Shown here in pieces: positions 1 to 6,662 of a DNA stretch of 15,076 nucleotides (position 1 is the stretch's first letter; every line of letters begins with the position of its first letter). Below the pieces are notes generated by a model. It did no database searches and was not told where the DNA came from. It was given only the letters and a program-made list of their open reading frames with translations. Made by a program: the position numbers and the translations under genes. The stretch is from assembly GCA_035509315.1 (NCBI GenBank), contig DATJLS010000065.1, positions 1-15,076 of the forward strand. Direction: 5' to 3'. Origin of the DNA: JAKAWQ01 sp035509315 (GTDB lineage: Bacteria > Pseudomonadota > Alphaproteobacteria > Acetobacterales > Acetobacteraceae).

Positions 1-1010
1 AGCCAGGCGCGCACGCGCGGATGGGTCAGCACCTCGGGGTTGACGACGAAGCGCGGAAGCCGCCCCGAAAGCGCGGCTTCGATATCCGCAAGCGCGCTCG
101 TGGCGATGGCGTCGAAACACTCATCGGTCCAGCAGAGCGCGTGCGGCGTCACCAAAGTGTTCTCCATCGCCAGCAGCGGGTTCGCCGGATCGACAGGCTC
201 CTGCTCGAACACGTCGAGCCCGGCGCCGGCGATGCGGCCTGCGGAGAGGGCGGAGATCAGCGCGGCCTCGTCAACGATCGGTCCGCGCGCCACATTGATC
301 AGATAGGCGGTGGGCTTCATCCGCGCGATCTCTCCGGCGCCGATCAGGTGCCGCGTCTCCTCATTGAGAATACAGCTGACGACAACGAAATCCGCATCCG
401 CCATCAGCCGCTCGAGTGGCACCTTCTCGGCGCCGAGCGCCTGGATGGCGGCGGCCTCCACATAAGGGTCGGCGGCCAGAATCCGCATGTCGAAGGCGCG
501 GGCGAGACGGATCGTCTCGCTCCCGATGCTCCCGGCACCGACGATGCCGAGGCATTTCTTCGTGAGCCCCTGCCCCATGTGATCGGTGCGCCGATTCCAG
601 CCGCCGCTCCTCGTCAGCCGATCCTTCACCAGGAGCTTCTGGGCAAGGGCCAGCACATAGGTCATGGCGATCGTGGCAACCGGCCGGCGCACGGCCACCG
701 GGGTATTGGTGAGCACGATTCCGGCCTTCGTCAGCGCCGGCACATCGACGGAATCATAGCCGACGCCATGCCGCGCGACGATGCGCAGACGGCAATCCTG
801 CCGCCCGACGCTCTCGGCCGTGACGCGCGGCATATTGACGCAGAGGGCATCATAGCGCGCGGCGATCTCGGGCGTGATCTCCTTCACATCCTCCGCGACC
901 CACTCCCAGGGACGCTCGCCGAGAGCCCCGAGCGCGGCCTCCCCGAAAGAGGGGGCGCCATTGCCCGTCTGCAGATCGCGTGTCAGGCCGATGCGGAAGG
1001 TGGGTTCCAT
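1..1010 (-). CDS. D-2-hydroxyacid dehydrogenase, phosphoglycerate-dehydrogenase-like (C-terminus cut by window edge)
   Basis: NAD-dependent oxidoreductase that should interconvert a 2-keto acid and a D-2-hydroxy acid in the cytoplasm. The visible 336 codons contain the Rossmann motif GAGSIG (residues 158-163), followed by D181 in LAADPY, an acidic residue expected to prefer NAD over NADP. The catalytic set is complete: R242 in NVARGPIVDE, E271 in DVFEQEP and H290 in TPHALCWTDE, at the spacing usual for the family. The gene runs off the left edge and probably lacks only a few C-terminal residues. The ATG at 1010 is preceded by GAGGTG, which overlaps the stop codon of the aldolase 8 bp upstream, so the two are probably translationally coupled. 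Its partner aldolase would yield a keto acid and an aldehyde, and this enzyme may reduce or oxidise a related intermediate. The exact substrate cannot be read from sequence; it is not assumed to be the serine-pathway SerA. Confidence 0.9.
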   Translation of the reverse strand, partial: MEPTFRIGLTRDLQTGNGAPSFGEAALGALGERPWEWVAEDVKEITPEIAARYDALCVNMPRVTAESVGRQDCRLRIVARHGVGYDSVDVPALTKAGIVLTNTPVAVRRPVATIAMTYVLALAQKLLVKDRLTRSGGWNRRTDHMGQGLTKKCLGIVGAGSIGSETIRLARAFDMRILAADPYVEAAAIQALGAEKVPLERLMADADFVVVSCILNEETRHLIGAGEIARMKPTAYLINVARGPIVDEAALISALSAGRIAGAGLDVFEQEPVDPANPLLAMENTLVTPHALCWTDECFDAIATSALADIEAALSGRLPRFVVNPEVLTHPRVRAW

Positions 1011-1018
1011 GGGGCACC

Positions 1019-1792
1019 TCAAGCGAGCGATTTCAGGGTTGCGATGCCGGATTTGAGCGCCGCCTGATAGATCGCGTGATCGATCCCGTAGGCGATCATC
1101 CGGAAGCCAAACCCCCAATAGTCCCGCGCCCAGTTCTCGTCGGTCGCGAGAAACCCGGCCAGCTTGCCGTTCGCCTTGGCCGCGGCGACCACGCGGCGGA
1201 TCGCCGCAAGATAATCGGGATGCTGGAATTCGCCGGGAATGCCAAGGAAGTTGGTGAGATCGAAATGCCCGACCCAGAGGACATCGACACCCGGGGTCGC
1301 GGCGATCTCCTCGACATTGGCAAGACCCTTGTCGGTCTCGATCTGGGCGATGACGAGCGTCCGCTCACCGGCGGCGCGCATCTTCTCGGCCGGCGTGCCG
1401 GGCAGGTAGGCGTCATGCGCCATGCCGAAGGCCGCGCCACGGCGTCCGCGCGGCGGATAATGCGCCGAGGCGACGATGCGCTCGGCTTCGGCACGGCTCT
1501 CGACCATCGGCAGCATCACGCCTTCTGCGCCCATGTCGAGCGCGCGGGCGATGAAATCATATTCGTTCGCGGGCACACGGGCGAGCGGGGCCACGCCCAT
1601 GCCGCGGCAGCCGGCGACGAGATGCTTGAACGTCTCGAATTCAAGGCCCGTATGTTCCATGTCGAACAGCGCGAAATCGGCGCCCGTGGTGGCGATGATC
1701 GCCGGCATGCCGGCGCTGAAGAACTCGAAGACCATGGGCCCGAACGCATGTCCCTCACGCATGAGGGTCTCCTTGAGCGGCAGGCGGGGCAT
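1019..1792 (-). CDS. HpcH/HpaI-family class II aldolase (2-keto-3-deoxy-sugar-acid aldolase-like)
   Basis: A 257-residue TIM-barrel aldolase of the HpcH/HpaI (citrate lyase beta-like) family. It should split or form a C-C bond between pyruvate and an aldehyde with a divalent metal. Seen in sequence: H47 in FDMEHTGLE (general base position in HpaI), R72 in LARVPAN (pyruvate-binding arginine), and metal ligands E152 in IAQIET and D178 in VGHFDLTNFLG. Length is the family norm (about 250-265). The ATG at 1792 follows a strong GGAGAGGA ribosome site. It lies 25 bp after the regulator gene and 8 bp before the dehydrogenase, on the same strand, so the three form one operon. Whether the natural substrate is a 2-keto-3-deoxy aldonate, a 4-hydroxy-2-oxo diacid or something else cannot be decided; the neighbouring sugar-type transporter favours a carbohydrate-derived acid. 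Confidence 0.9.
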   Translation of the reverse strand: MPRLPLKETLMREGHAFGPMVFEFFSAGMPAIIATTGADFALFDMEHTGLEFETFKHLVAGCRGMGVAPLARVPANEYDFIARALDMGAEGVMLPMVESRAEAERIVASAHYPPRGRRGAAFGMAHDAYLPGTPAEKMRAAGERTLVIAQIETDKGLANVEEIAATPGVDVLWVGHFDLTNFLGIPGEFQHPDYLAAIRRVVAAAKANGKLAGFLATDENWARDYWGFGFRMIAYGIDHAIYQAALKSGIATLKSLA

Positions 1793-1817
1793 CGCGGTCT
1801 CCTCTCCGGTTCGGTTG

Positions 1818-2537
1818 TCACGACGCGCGGGAAAGCCTGGCCCGGCGCCAGTAATAAGCGGCGACGGAGTCAAGATGCTTCTGCATCTCGGCCTCTGCCT
1901 TGTCAGGATCGTGCGCGGCGATCGCCGCGAAGATGCGCCCGTGCGCCTCGAAGGCCGAGGCTTCGGCGCCACGCGCGGTGAGCGAGACGCTGCGCTGCTC
2001 CGTGAGCCAGCCGGTCAGGGCCTGGTGCACACCGATGAGCAGCGGATTGCGCGCGGTGCGCACGATCTCGAGATGGAAGGCGACATCCGTCATCTCGAAA
2101 CGGAAGGTGTGCCCGCGGGCGGCCCGATTGGCTTGCAGAGCCTTTTCCATGCGGGCCACGTCATCGCCGGTCGCGATCCGGGCCGCCTGCCGCGCGATTG
2201 CCGCCTCGAACAGCTGCCGGGCGGCCTGGAACTGGCGAACGCCCTCTTCCTTGGCAAGATAGACCCCCGCCGCGCCGGAAAGCGCGTCGATCAGCTGATC
2301 GGCATCGGGGTGGGAGACGCGGGCGCGCTCGCCGTTGCCAAGCACGATCAGCCCCTTCTGCCGAAGCGAGAGCAATGCTTCGCGGATCGCGGGCCGCCCC
2401 ACGGCGAAACGCTCCATCAGCTCGCGCTCCGCCGGCAACGCCTCGCCCTCTGAAAGCTCGCCGTCGCGGATCATCTGCTCGATGCGCTCGGCCACTTGCT
2501 GATAGAGCCGGCGCCTGAGGACCGGCTGGAAGGCCAC
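1818..2537 (-). CDS. GntR-family (FadR/FCD subfamily) transcriptional regulator, NanR-like
   Basis: A 239-residue DNA-binding regulator. Residues about 10-75 form a winged helix-turn-helix, with the recognition segment VGRPAIREALLSL (47-59) and the wing NGERARVS (69-76). Residues about 100-225 form the all-helical FCD ligand domain, with the usual metal-site residues D151, H155, H199 and H221. The stretch from GEALPAERELMERFAVGRP through NGERARVSHPDAD resembles E. coli NanR as I recall it, but that does not prove a sialic acid ligand because no other nan gene is present. The start is GTG at 2537: an in-frame TGA lies only four codons upstream and GGGGTGAG is a fair ribosome site. It heads the aldolase-dehydrogenase operon and faces the transporter operon, with a 19-bp palindrome between them, so it probably controls both directions, most likely as a repressor released by a sugar acid or aldolase-pathway intermediate (inference). 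Confidence 0.93.
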   Translation of the reverse strand: MAFQPVLRRRLYQQVAERIEQMIRDGELSEGEALPAERELMERFAVGRPAIREALLSLRQKGLIVLGNGERARVSHPDADQLIDALSGAAGVYLAKEEGVRQFQAARQLFEAAIARQAARIATGDDVARMEKALQANRAARGHTFRFEMTDVAFHLEIVRTARNPLLIGVHQALTGWLTEQRSVSLTARGAEASAFEAHGRIFAAIAAHDPDKAEAEMQKHLDSVAAYYWRRARLSRAS

Positions 2538-2555
2538 GGCTTCGTCTCACCCCGC

Positions 2556-2584
2556 TTGATGGTATGAAAGGTCTATGGCATGAT
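2556..2584 (+). promoter_or_regulatory. Candidate rightward sigma-70-type promoter for the ABM-transporter operon
   Basis: TTGATG (2556-2561) and CATGAT (2579-2584) are separated by 17 bp, a good match in form to a housekeeping promoter. The -10 element falls inside the 19-bp palindrome, so binding there would block RNA polymerase. The start codon of the ABM gene lies about 40 bp downstream. Found by eye only; no transcript data. Confidence 0.45.
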
Positions 2585-2599
2585 TCCATAGGACGTCAA
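2572..2599 (-). promoter_or_regulatory. Candidate leftward promoter for the regulator-aldolase-dehydrogenase operon
   Basis: On the minus strand, TTGACG (2599-2594) and CATAGA (2577-2572) are separated by 16 bp. The -35 is a close consensus match and the -10 is modest. The palindrome at 2573-2591 fills the spacer and touches the -10, the usual position for autorepression. The regulator GTG lies about 35 bp further on. Found by eye only. Confidence 0.45.
2573..2591. promoter_or_regulatory. 19-bp palindromic operator candidate in the divergent control region
   Basis: Arms CTATGG (2573-2578) and CCATAG (2586-2591) are perfect reverse complements around catgatt. Inside the spacer, AT-G-AT is also symmetric, so 16 of 18 paired positions agree. 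It lies between divergent operons next to a GntR/FadR-family regulator gene and overlaps candidate promoters both ways. Two GGT-led hexamers, GGTATG (2561-2566) and GGTCTA (2570-2575), flank or overlap it and faintly recall the GGTATA repeats bound by E. coli NanR. The palindrome is seen; the binding protein is inferred. Confidence 0.65.
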
Positions 2600-2623
2600 G
2601 CCGGCAGGGAGGGAGGGGCGGCG

Positions 2624-2974
2624 ATGGACGGCCCAATGGACAGCAGAGCGAATGGATACGTGATCCTGGTGCGGTTCCGCATCGCTCCCGGCCGGTGCAG
2701 CGAATTCCTCGACCATATCGGGCGCAACGCGGCCGCTTCCATCGCCGATGAGCCGGGATGCCGCCGTTTCGACGTGCTCACGAATGAAGCCGAAACGGGG
2801 GACCATGGCGGCGGCGCGGATGAAGTGGTCCTCTACGAGATCTATGACAGCCAAGCCGCCTTCGCCGCCCATCTCGAAACCCCGCACTACGCCGCCTTTC
2901 GCGCCGCCACGAAGGCCATGGTGCTCTCCTCGGCGATCGAGCGTTTCCGCCTGCGGGAGAATGCGCGCGACTGA
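2624..2974 (+). CDS. ABM-domain protein (antibiotic biosynthesis monooxygenase / LsrG / YgiN type)
   Basis: A 116-residue single-domain protein of the dimeric alpha+beta barrel ABM fold. Residues 12-20 (YVILVRFRI) form the first strand, GCRRFDVLTNE (45-55) the core, and VVLYEIYDS followed by HLETPHYAAF the conserved second half with the typical TPHY motif. Family members act as cofactor-free quinol monooxygenases or, as in LsrG, as isomerases of a phosphorylated dione during AI-2 breakdown. The layout resembles LsrG as I recall it, with a small insert (GDHGGG). I chose ATG 2624 because GGGAGGGAGGGG lies just upstream; ATGs at 2564 and 2636 are alternatives. Stops TGA and TAA follow in tandem. 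It is first in the transporter operon, 70 bp before the binding protein, suggesting that it acts on the imported compound or a product of it. Confidence 0.85.
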   Translation: MDGPMDSRANGYVILVRFRIAPGRCSEFLDHIGRNAAASIADEPGCRRFDVLTNEAETGDHGGGADEVVLYEIYDSQAAFAAHLETPHYAAFRAATKAMVLSSAIERFRLRENARD

Positions 2975-3044
2975 TAAAGCCAAGATCTCACGACGAAAGA
3001 CGGGCAGAAGACCCTGATATTCGCTGCAGAGGGAGAAAACGGAC

Positions 3045-4073
3045 ATGAAACCAAAAATGCGGCATTTCCTGCTCAGCCTGGCGGGCGCCGCCCTGTTCGC
3101 CGGGCTCGCGCCCGCCGCGCAGGCCGCGGCCCCGGTGATCGCGCTCTCCAATGCCTATTACGGCAATACCTGGCGCCACCAGATGGTGGAAGCGTTCCAG
3201 GCGGCCGCGGATGAGGCGAAGAAGGAGGGGCTGATCTCCGACTATGTCATCCTCAACGGCGACGGCTCCGTCAATCAGCAGATGTCGCAGATGAGCGACC
3301 TCATCCTCAAGCATGTCGATGCCATCGTCATCGACGCGGCATCGGAGACCGCGCTCAACGGCATCATCGCCAAGGCCTGCGCGGCGGGGATCAAGGTTCT
3401 GGCGTTCGATTCGATCGTCAGCGCGCCCTGCTCCTACAAGCTCAATTTCGACTTCAAGGGCTATATGACGACGCTCACCGACGACATCGTGAAAATGATC
3501 GGCGGCAAGGGCAACATCATCGTCGTGCGCGGGGTCAAGGGCTCGGCGCCGGACAATGACATGTACTCGGCGCAGATGGCGGCGCTCAAGAAATTCCCGG
3601 ATGTGAAGGTGGTCGCCACCGTCTACGGCCAGGCGACCGGGTCGGTCGCGCAGGCTGCGGTCGCGAATGTGCTGCCAAGCCTGCCGCATGTCGATGCGGT
3701 CCTCGGACAGGGCGGCGGCGATGATTACGGCATCGCCCAGGCCTTCGCGCAGTTCGGCGGTCCCTATGCGAACAAGCCGCCGGTCATCGCGGGCGGCGGC
3801 AGCTCCAACTTCATCCACTGGTGGGCGGACCAGGCGAAGAAGAACGGCTACGCCACCATCTCGATGAACACGACGCCGGGCATCGGCGGGGCTGCGTTCT
3901 GGCTCACGCTCGACATCCTCAAGGGAGCGAAGGCGCCCAACTACATGATCATGCCGGTGGCGACGGTCACGGCCGCCAATCTCGCCCAATATGCCGACAT
4001 GAAGCCCGGCACGATCGTGAGCCCGACTTACACCAACGCATGGGTGAAAAAGAATCTGCTGCCCGCGAACTAG
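3045..4073 (+). CDS. Periplasmic sugar-binding protein of a CUT2-type ABC importer
   Basis: A 342-residue periplasmic binding protein of the Peripla_BP_4 (ribose/galactose-binding-like) family that would capture the substrate and deliver it to the membrane permeases. Residues 1-27 are a Sec signal peptide: basic start MKPKMRH, hydrophobic core, cleavage near AQA|AAP; no lipobox. The mature protein starts with the family pattern IALSNAYYGNTWRHQM (32-47) and continues with repeated Rossmann-like segments, including DAIVIDAASETALNGII and DAVLGQGGGDDYG. The Trp- and Asn-rich positions (NTW, NFIHWW) suit a polyol or sugar ligand, but the ligand is not identifiable. AGAGGGAG precedes ATG 3045. The gene follows the ABM gene by 70 bp and is separated from the ATPase-permease gene by a 126-bp spacer containing a tandem repeat and a hairpin, likely allowing higher expression of this gene. 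Confidence 0.92.
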   Translation: MKPKMRHFLLSLAGAALFAGLAPAAQAAAPVIALSNAYYGNTWRHQMVEAFQAAADEAKKEGLISDYVILNGDGSVNQQMSQMSDLILKHVDAIVIDAASETALNGIIAKACAAGIKVLAFDSIVSAPCSYKLNFDFKGYMTTLTDDIVKMIGGKGNIIVVRGVKGSAPDNDMYSAQMAALKKFPDVKVVATVYGQATGSVAQAAVANVLPSLPHVDAVLGQGGGDDYGIAQAFAQFGGPYANKPPVIAGGGSSNFIHWWADQAKKNGYATISMNTTPGIGGAAFWLTLDILKGAKAPNYMIMPVATVTAANLAQYADMKPGTIVSPTYTNAWVKKNLLPAN

Positions 4074-4093
4074 ATTTCCCTGGCTTCCGCCGG

Positions 4094-4117
4094 CCACAGG
4101 ATGCCCCACAGGATGCC
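4094..4117 (+). repeat. Perfect tandem duplication, 12 bp x 2
   Basis: CCACAGGATGCC occurs twice head to tail (4094-4105 and 4106-4117) just after the binding-protein stop codon. The reading frame that becomes the ATPase is open across it, but I treat it as spacer because the first family-like residues appear only after 4239. Confidence 0.85.
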
Positions 4118-4144
4118 GTGGACCGCCGGATCGGCGCCGGAATG

Positions 4145-4178
4145 GGACGATCAGCCACCGGATGATCGGCGATCGTCC
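4145..4178 (+). other. Intercistronic hairpin after the sugar-binding-protein gene
   Basis: GGACGATC (4145-4152) pairs perfectly with GATCGTCC (4171-4178); GCC/GGC (4154-4156 with 4168-4170) extends the stem beyond one bulged A. No T-run follows, so it is not a classical intrinsic terminator. Its place between the binding protein and the rest of the importer suits an mRNA-stabilising or attenuating role that keeps binding-protein mRNA in excess (inference). Confidence 0.55.
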
Positions 4179-4199
4179 TGTTCCGGCACCACCCCGACG

Positions 4200-6662
4200 A
4201 TGATCGAACCCGCGCTCGTGCCCGGGCCTGCCTGTCCGATGCTGTGCCTCGAGGGCATCAGCAAAGCCTACGGCCCGACCCGCGCCAACCAGGATCTCTC
4301 ATTTTCCGTCGCGGCGGGGGAGATCGTCGGGCTGATCGGCGCCAACGGCGCCGGCAAGAGCACGCTGATGCGAATCCTTTCCGGCATCACACTGCCTGAT
4401 GCCGGCCGGCTGGAGATCGGGGGCACGGCGATCGATCCCCGCCACTTCTCGCCCGAGCGGGCGCGGGAGATCGGCATTCGCATCGTTCATCAGGAGCTCT
4501 CGCTCTGCGCCAGCCTGACGATCGCCGAAAACTTCTATGTCGAGCAGCCGGGCCAGGGAGGGCCCGGCCCTGCCTGGCGCCGGCACTATGAGCGGCTTGC
4601 CGAGGCGAGCCTTGCCGCGATCTTTCCCGAAAACGGCATCCGCGTCCGCCGCCCTGTCGCCGCGCTGAGCCTGCCGCAGCGGCAGATGGTGGAGATCGCG
4701 CGCGCGGCGGTCGATCCCAAGCTCCGGCTCCTGATCCTGGACGAGCCGAGCTCTTCCCTCGATGTGCGCCGCAGCCGCGAGCTTCAGGACTTCATCGCCG
4801 CCCGGGCCGCTGCCGGCGTCGCGGTCATCTTCATCAGCCATAAGCTTCACGAAGTCGCCGCCGTGGCGAAGCGTGTGCTGGTCATGCGCAACGGAAGGCT
4901 GGCGCTGGATGGCGAGACGGCGACGATCGCGGTGCCGCAGATGATCGCGGCGATGGCCGGCGAGGCGGTCCGGGATCTCGAGCGGACGCAGCCGAAGAGC
5001 AGCGTCGCGGCGGGACCCGTTCTGGTGGAGGCAGCCGCGCCTTGGGCTCTTTCTCCGCTCGCGCTCCGTGCCGGCGAGATCATCGGGCTCGCAGGGCTCG
5101 AGGGCAGCGGTCAGCGGGAATTCCTGCGGGCGCTGCAGCGCGCCGGCGCAGCCGGCCGGTCCTCGGCCGGCATCGCCTGCGGCGGCTCGGTCTCCTTCGT
5201 CGCGGGGGACCGCGCGGCGGAGGGGGTGTTCCCGCTTTGGGATGTCATCGCCAACGCGACGGTCGGGCGGATCGCCGCGGGGGCCCTCCTCTCGTGGCTA
5301 CGACCGATGGCCGAGCGGAGCGCGGCGGCGCCATTCCTGGATGCCGTGCGGCTGCCACCCGAACGGCGCGCCTCGCCTATTCTCGAGCTCTCCGGAGGCA
5401 ATCAGCAGAAGGTGCTGATGGCGCGCGCGCTGATCGCCGCCGCCGACATCCTGCTGCTGGACGATCCGACGCGCGGTGTCGATGTCGCGGTCAAGCGGGA
5501 TTTCTATGCCCTCATCCGCGAAGCCGCGGCCGCCGGCAAGCTGGTGATCTGGTACAGCTCGGAAACGATCGAGTTCCTGGAATGCCACCGCGTCCTTCTC
5601 TTCCATGAAGGGGTGGCGCGGCGGGTGCTGGACGCGAGCACGCTCTCCGAGGATACGATCGTCAGCGCTTCCTTTGCCGAGCAGCAATTGGGCACGCCAG
5701 GCAAAGCCGCGGCGAAGGCGAAACCATCGCCGGCGGGATCAGGCCCGCTCTCCCGCGAAGCCCTGTTCGCGCTGGTGCCGTTCCTGACCACCGCGCTGAT
5801 CTTTGGCGTGATCGCGGCGCTCAACCACAACGCGGCGACGATGTTCGGCATCGATCTCCTGCTGAGCGCCGCGGTGCCCCTGGTGCTGGTGGCGCTCGGG
5901 CAGATGTTCGTGGTCGGCGGCAGCGAGATCGATCTCGGCGTCGGTGCCTTCGCGGGGCTCATCAATGTGCTCAGCGCCACCTTCCTGGTGAGCGATCCGC
6001 TGCTCGGCGTCGCGACATTGCTGCTCGCCCTCGGCGCCTATGCCGCGCTCGGCCCGCTCATCCAGGCGCGCGGGATCCCGGCGATCGTCGCCACACTCGG
6101 CGCGTCCTTTGTCTGGGCAGGCGTGGGCTATGCGTTGCAGCCGACGCCGGGCGGCAGCGCGCCGGGCTGGCTCTCGGCTGCTTCCGGCTTCCACCTCGCC
6201 GCCATCCCGGCCTCGCTGCTCGCGGTGGGGCTGGCGGCGGTCCTCGCGGCCCTGCTCAATGCCTCGCGCATGGGCGTGGTGCTGCGCGGCTTCGGCGCCA
6301 ACCCGCGGGCGGTCGCGCAATGCGGCTGGTCTCCCCTCGCCGCTTCGCTGCTGCGCTACACGATCGCGGGTTCGTTCGCTCTGCTCGCGGGCCTCGCGAT
6401 GACGGCGATCAACACGGCCTCGGACATCAATGCCGGCAGCTCGTACACGCTGCTCAGCGTCGCCGCGGTGGTGATCGGCGGCTCGGCCTTGATCGGCGGG
6501 CGCATTGCCCCGGTGGGCGTGGTGTGCGGCGCGCTCAGCCTCTCTCTCATCGGCAGCCTGCTCGGCTTCCTCGGCGTCAGCACGGACTACGATGCCGCGG
6601 TTCAGGGCGGCCTCCTGATCGCGATCCTGGTCTTGCGCGCGCTGGAGGCGCGCCGCGCATGA
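4200..6662 (+). CDS. CUT2-type ABC importer: double ATPase fused to a permease in one polypeptide
   Basis: An 820-residue inner-membrane protein combining parts normally made as two proteins. Nucleotide-binding domain 1 (about 14-260) has Walker A GANGAGKST (47-55), Q98, signature LSLPQRQ (156-162), Walker B LLILDEPSSSLD with E182, and switch H214. Domain 2 (about 272-490) has a signature LSGGNQQK (397-404) but a degenerate Walker A, GLEGSGQ (299-305, no GKT/S), as is common for RbsA-like second halves, and Asp422 in place of the usual Walker-B Glu. A Pro/Ala/Lys linker (about 500-516) leads into a BPD_transp_2 permease (about 520-815) with the motif GQMFVVGGSEIDLGVG. Start is uncertain: ATG 4200 is chosen because an upstream start at 4101 would put a hairpin and a tandem repeat inside the gene, but no good ribosome site is visible; ATG 4239 is an alternative. 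The stop overlaps the next ATG by 4 bp. Confidence 0.9.
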   Translation: MIEPALVPGPACPMLCLEGISKAYGPTRANQDLSFSVAAGEIVGLIGANGAGKSTLMRILSGITLPDAGRLEIGGTAIDPRHFSPERAREIGIRIVHQELSLCASLTIAENFYVEQPGQGGPGPAWRRHYERLAEASLAAIFPENGIRVRRPVAALSLPQRQMVEIARAAVDPKLRLLILDEPSSSLDVRRSRELQDFIAARAAAGVAVIFISHKLHEVAAVAKRVLVMRNGRLALDGETATIAVPQMIAAMAGEAVRDLERTQPKSSVAAGPVLVEAAAPWALSPLALRAGEIIGLAGLEGSGQREFLRALQRAGAAGRSSAGIACGGSVSFVAGDRAAEGVFPLWDVIANATVGRIAAGALLSWLRPMAERSAAAPFLDAVRLPPERRASPILELSGGNQQKVLMARALIAAADILLLDDPTRGVDVAVKRDFYALIREAAAAGKLVIWYSSETIEFLECHRVLLFHEGVARRVLDASTLSEDTIVSASFAEQQLGTPGKAAAKAKPSPAGSGPLSREALFALVPFLTTALIFGVIAALNHNAATMFGIDLLLSAAVPLVLVALGQMFVVGGSEIDLGVGAFAGLINVLSATFLVSDPLLGVATLLLALGAYAALGPLIQARGIPAIVATLGASFVWAGVGYALQPTPGGSAPGWLSAASGFHLAAIPASLLAVGLAAVLAALLNASRMGVVLRGFGANPRAVAQCGWSPLAASLLRYTIAGSFALLAGLAMTAINTASDINAGSSYTLLSVAAVVIGGSALIGGRIAPVGVVCGALSLSLIGSLLGFLGVSTDYDAAVQGGLLIAILVLRALEARRA

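Noticed and set aside
1818..2537. Naming the regulator nanR
   Set aside because: Similarity to NanR is clear in the DNA-binding part, but no sialic acid catabolic gene (nanA, nanE, nanK) is nearby, so the ligand is probably different.
2988..4109. 373-codon open frame on the minus strand opposite the sugar-binding protein
   Set aside because: Low-complexity Arg/Asp/His composition and complete overlap with an unmistakable binding-protein gene with a signal peptide.
4101..4199. Upstream ATG at 4101 as the ATPase-permease start
   Set aside because: The added 33 residues are Pro/Asp/Arg/Ser-rich, unlike the family, and would place a tandem repeat and a strong hairpin within the coding sequence.
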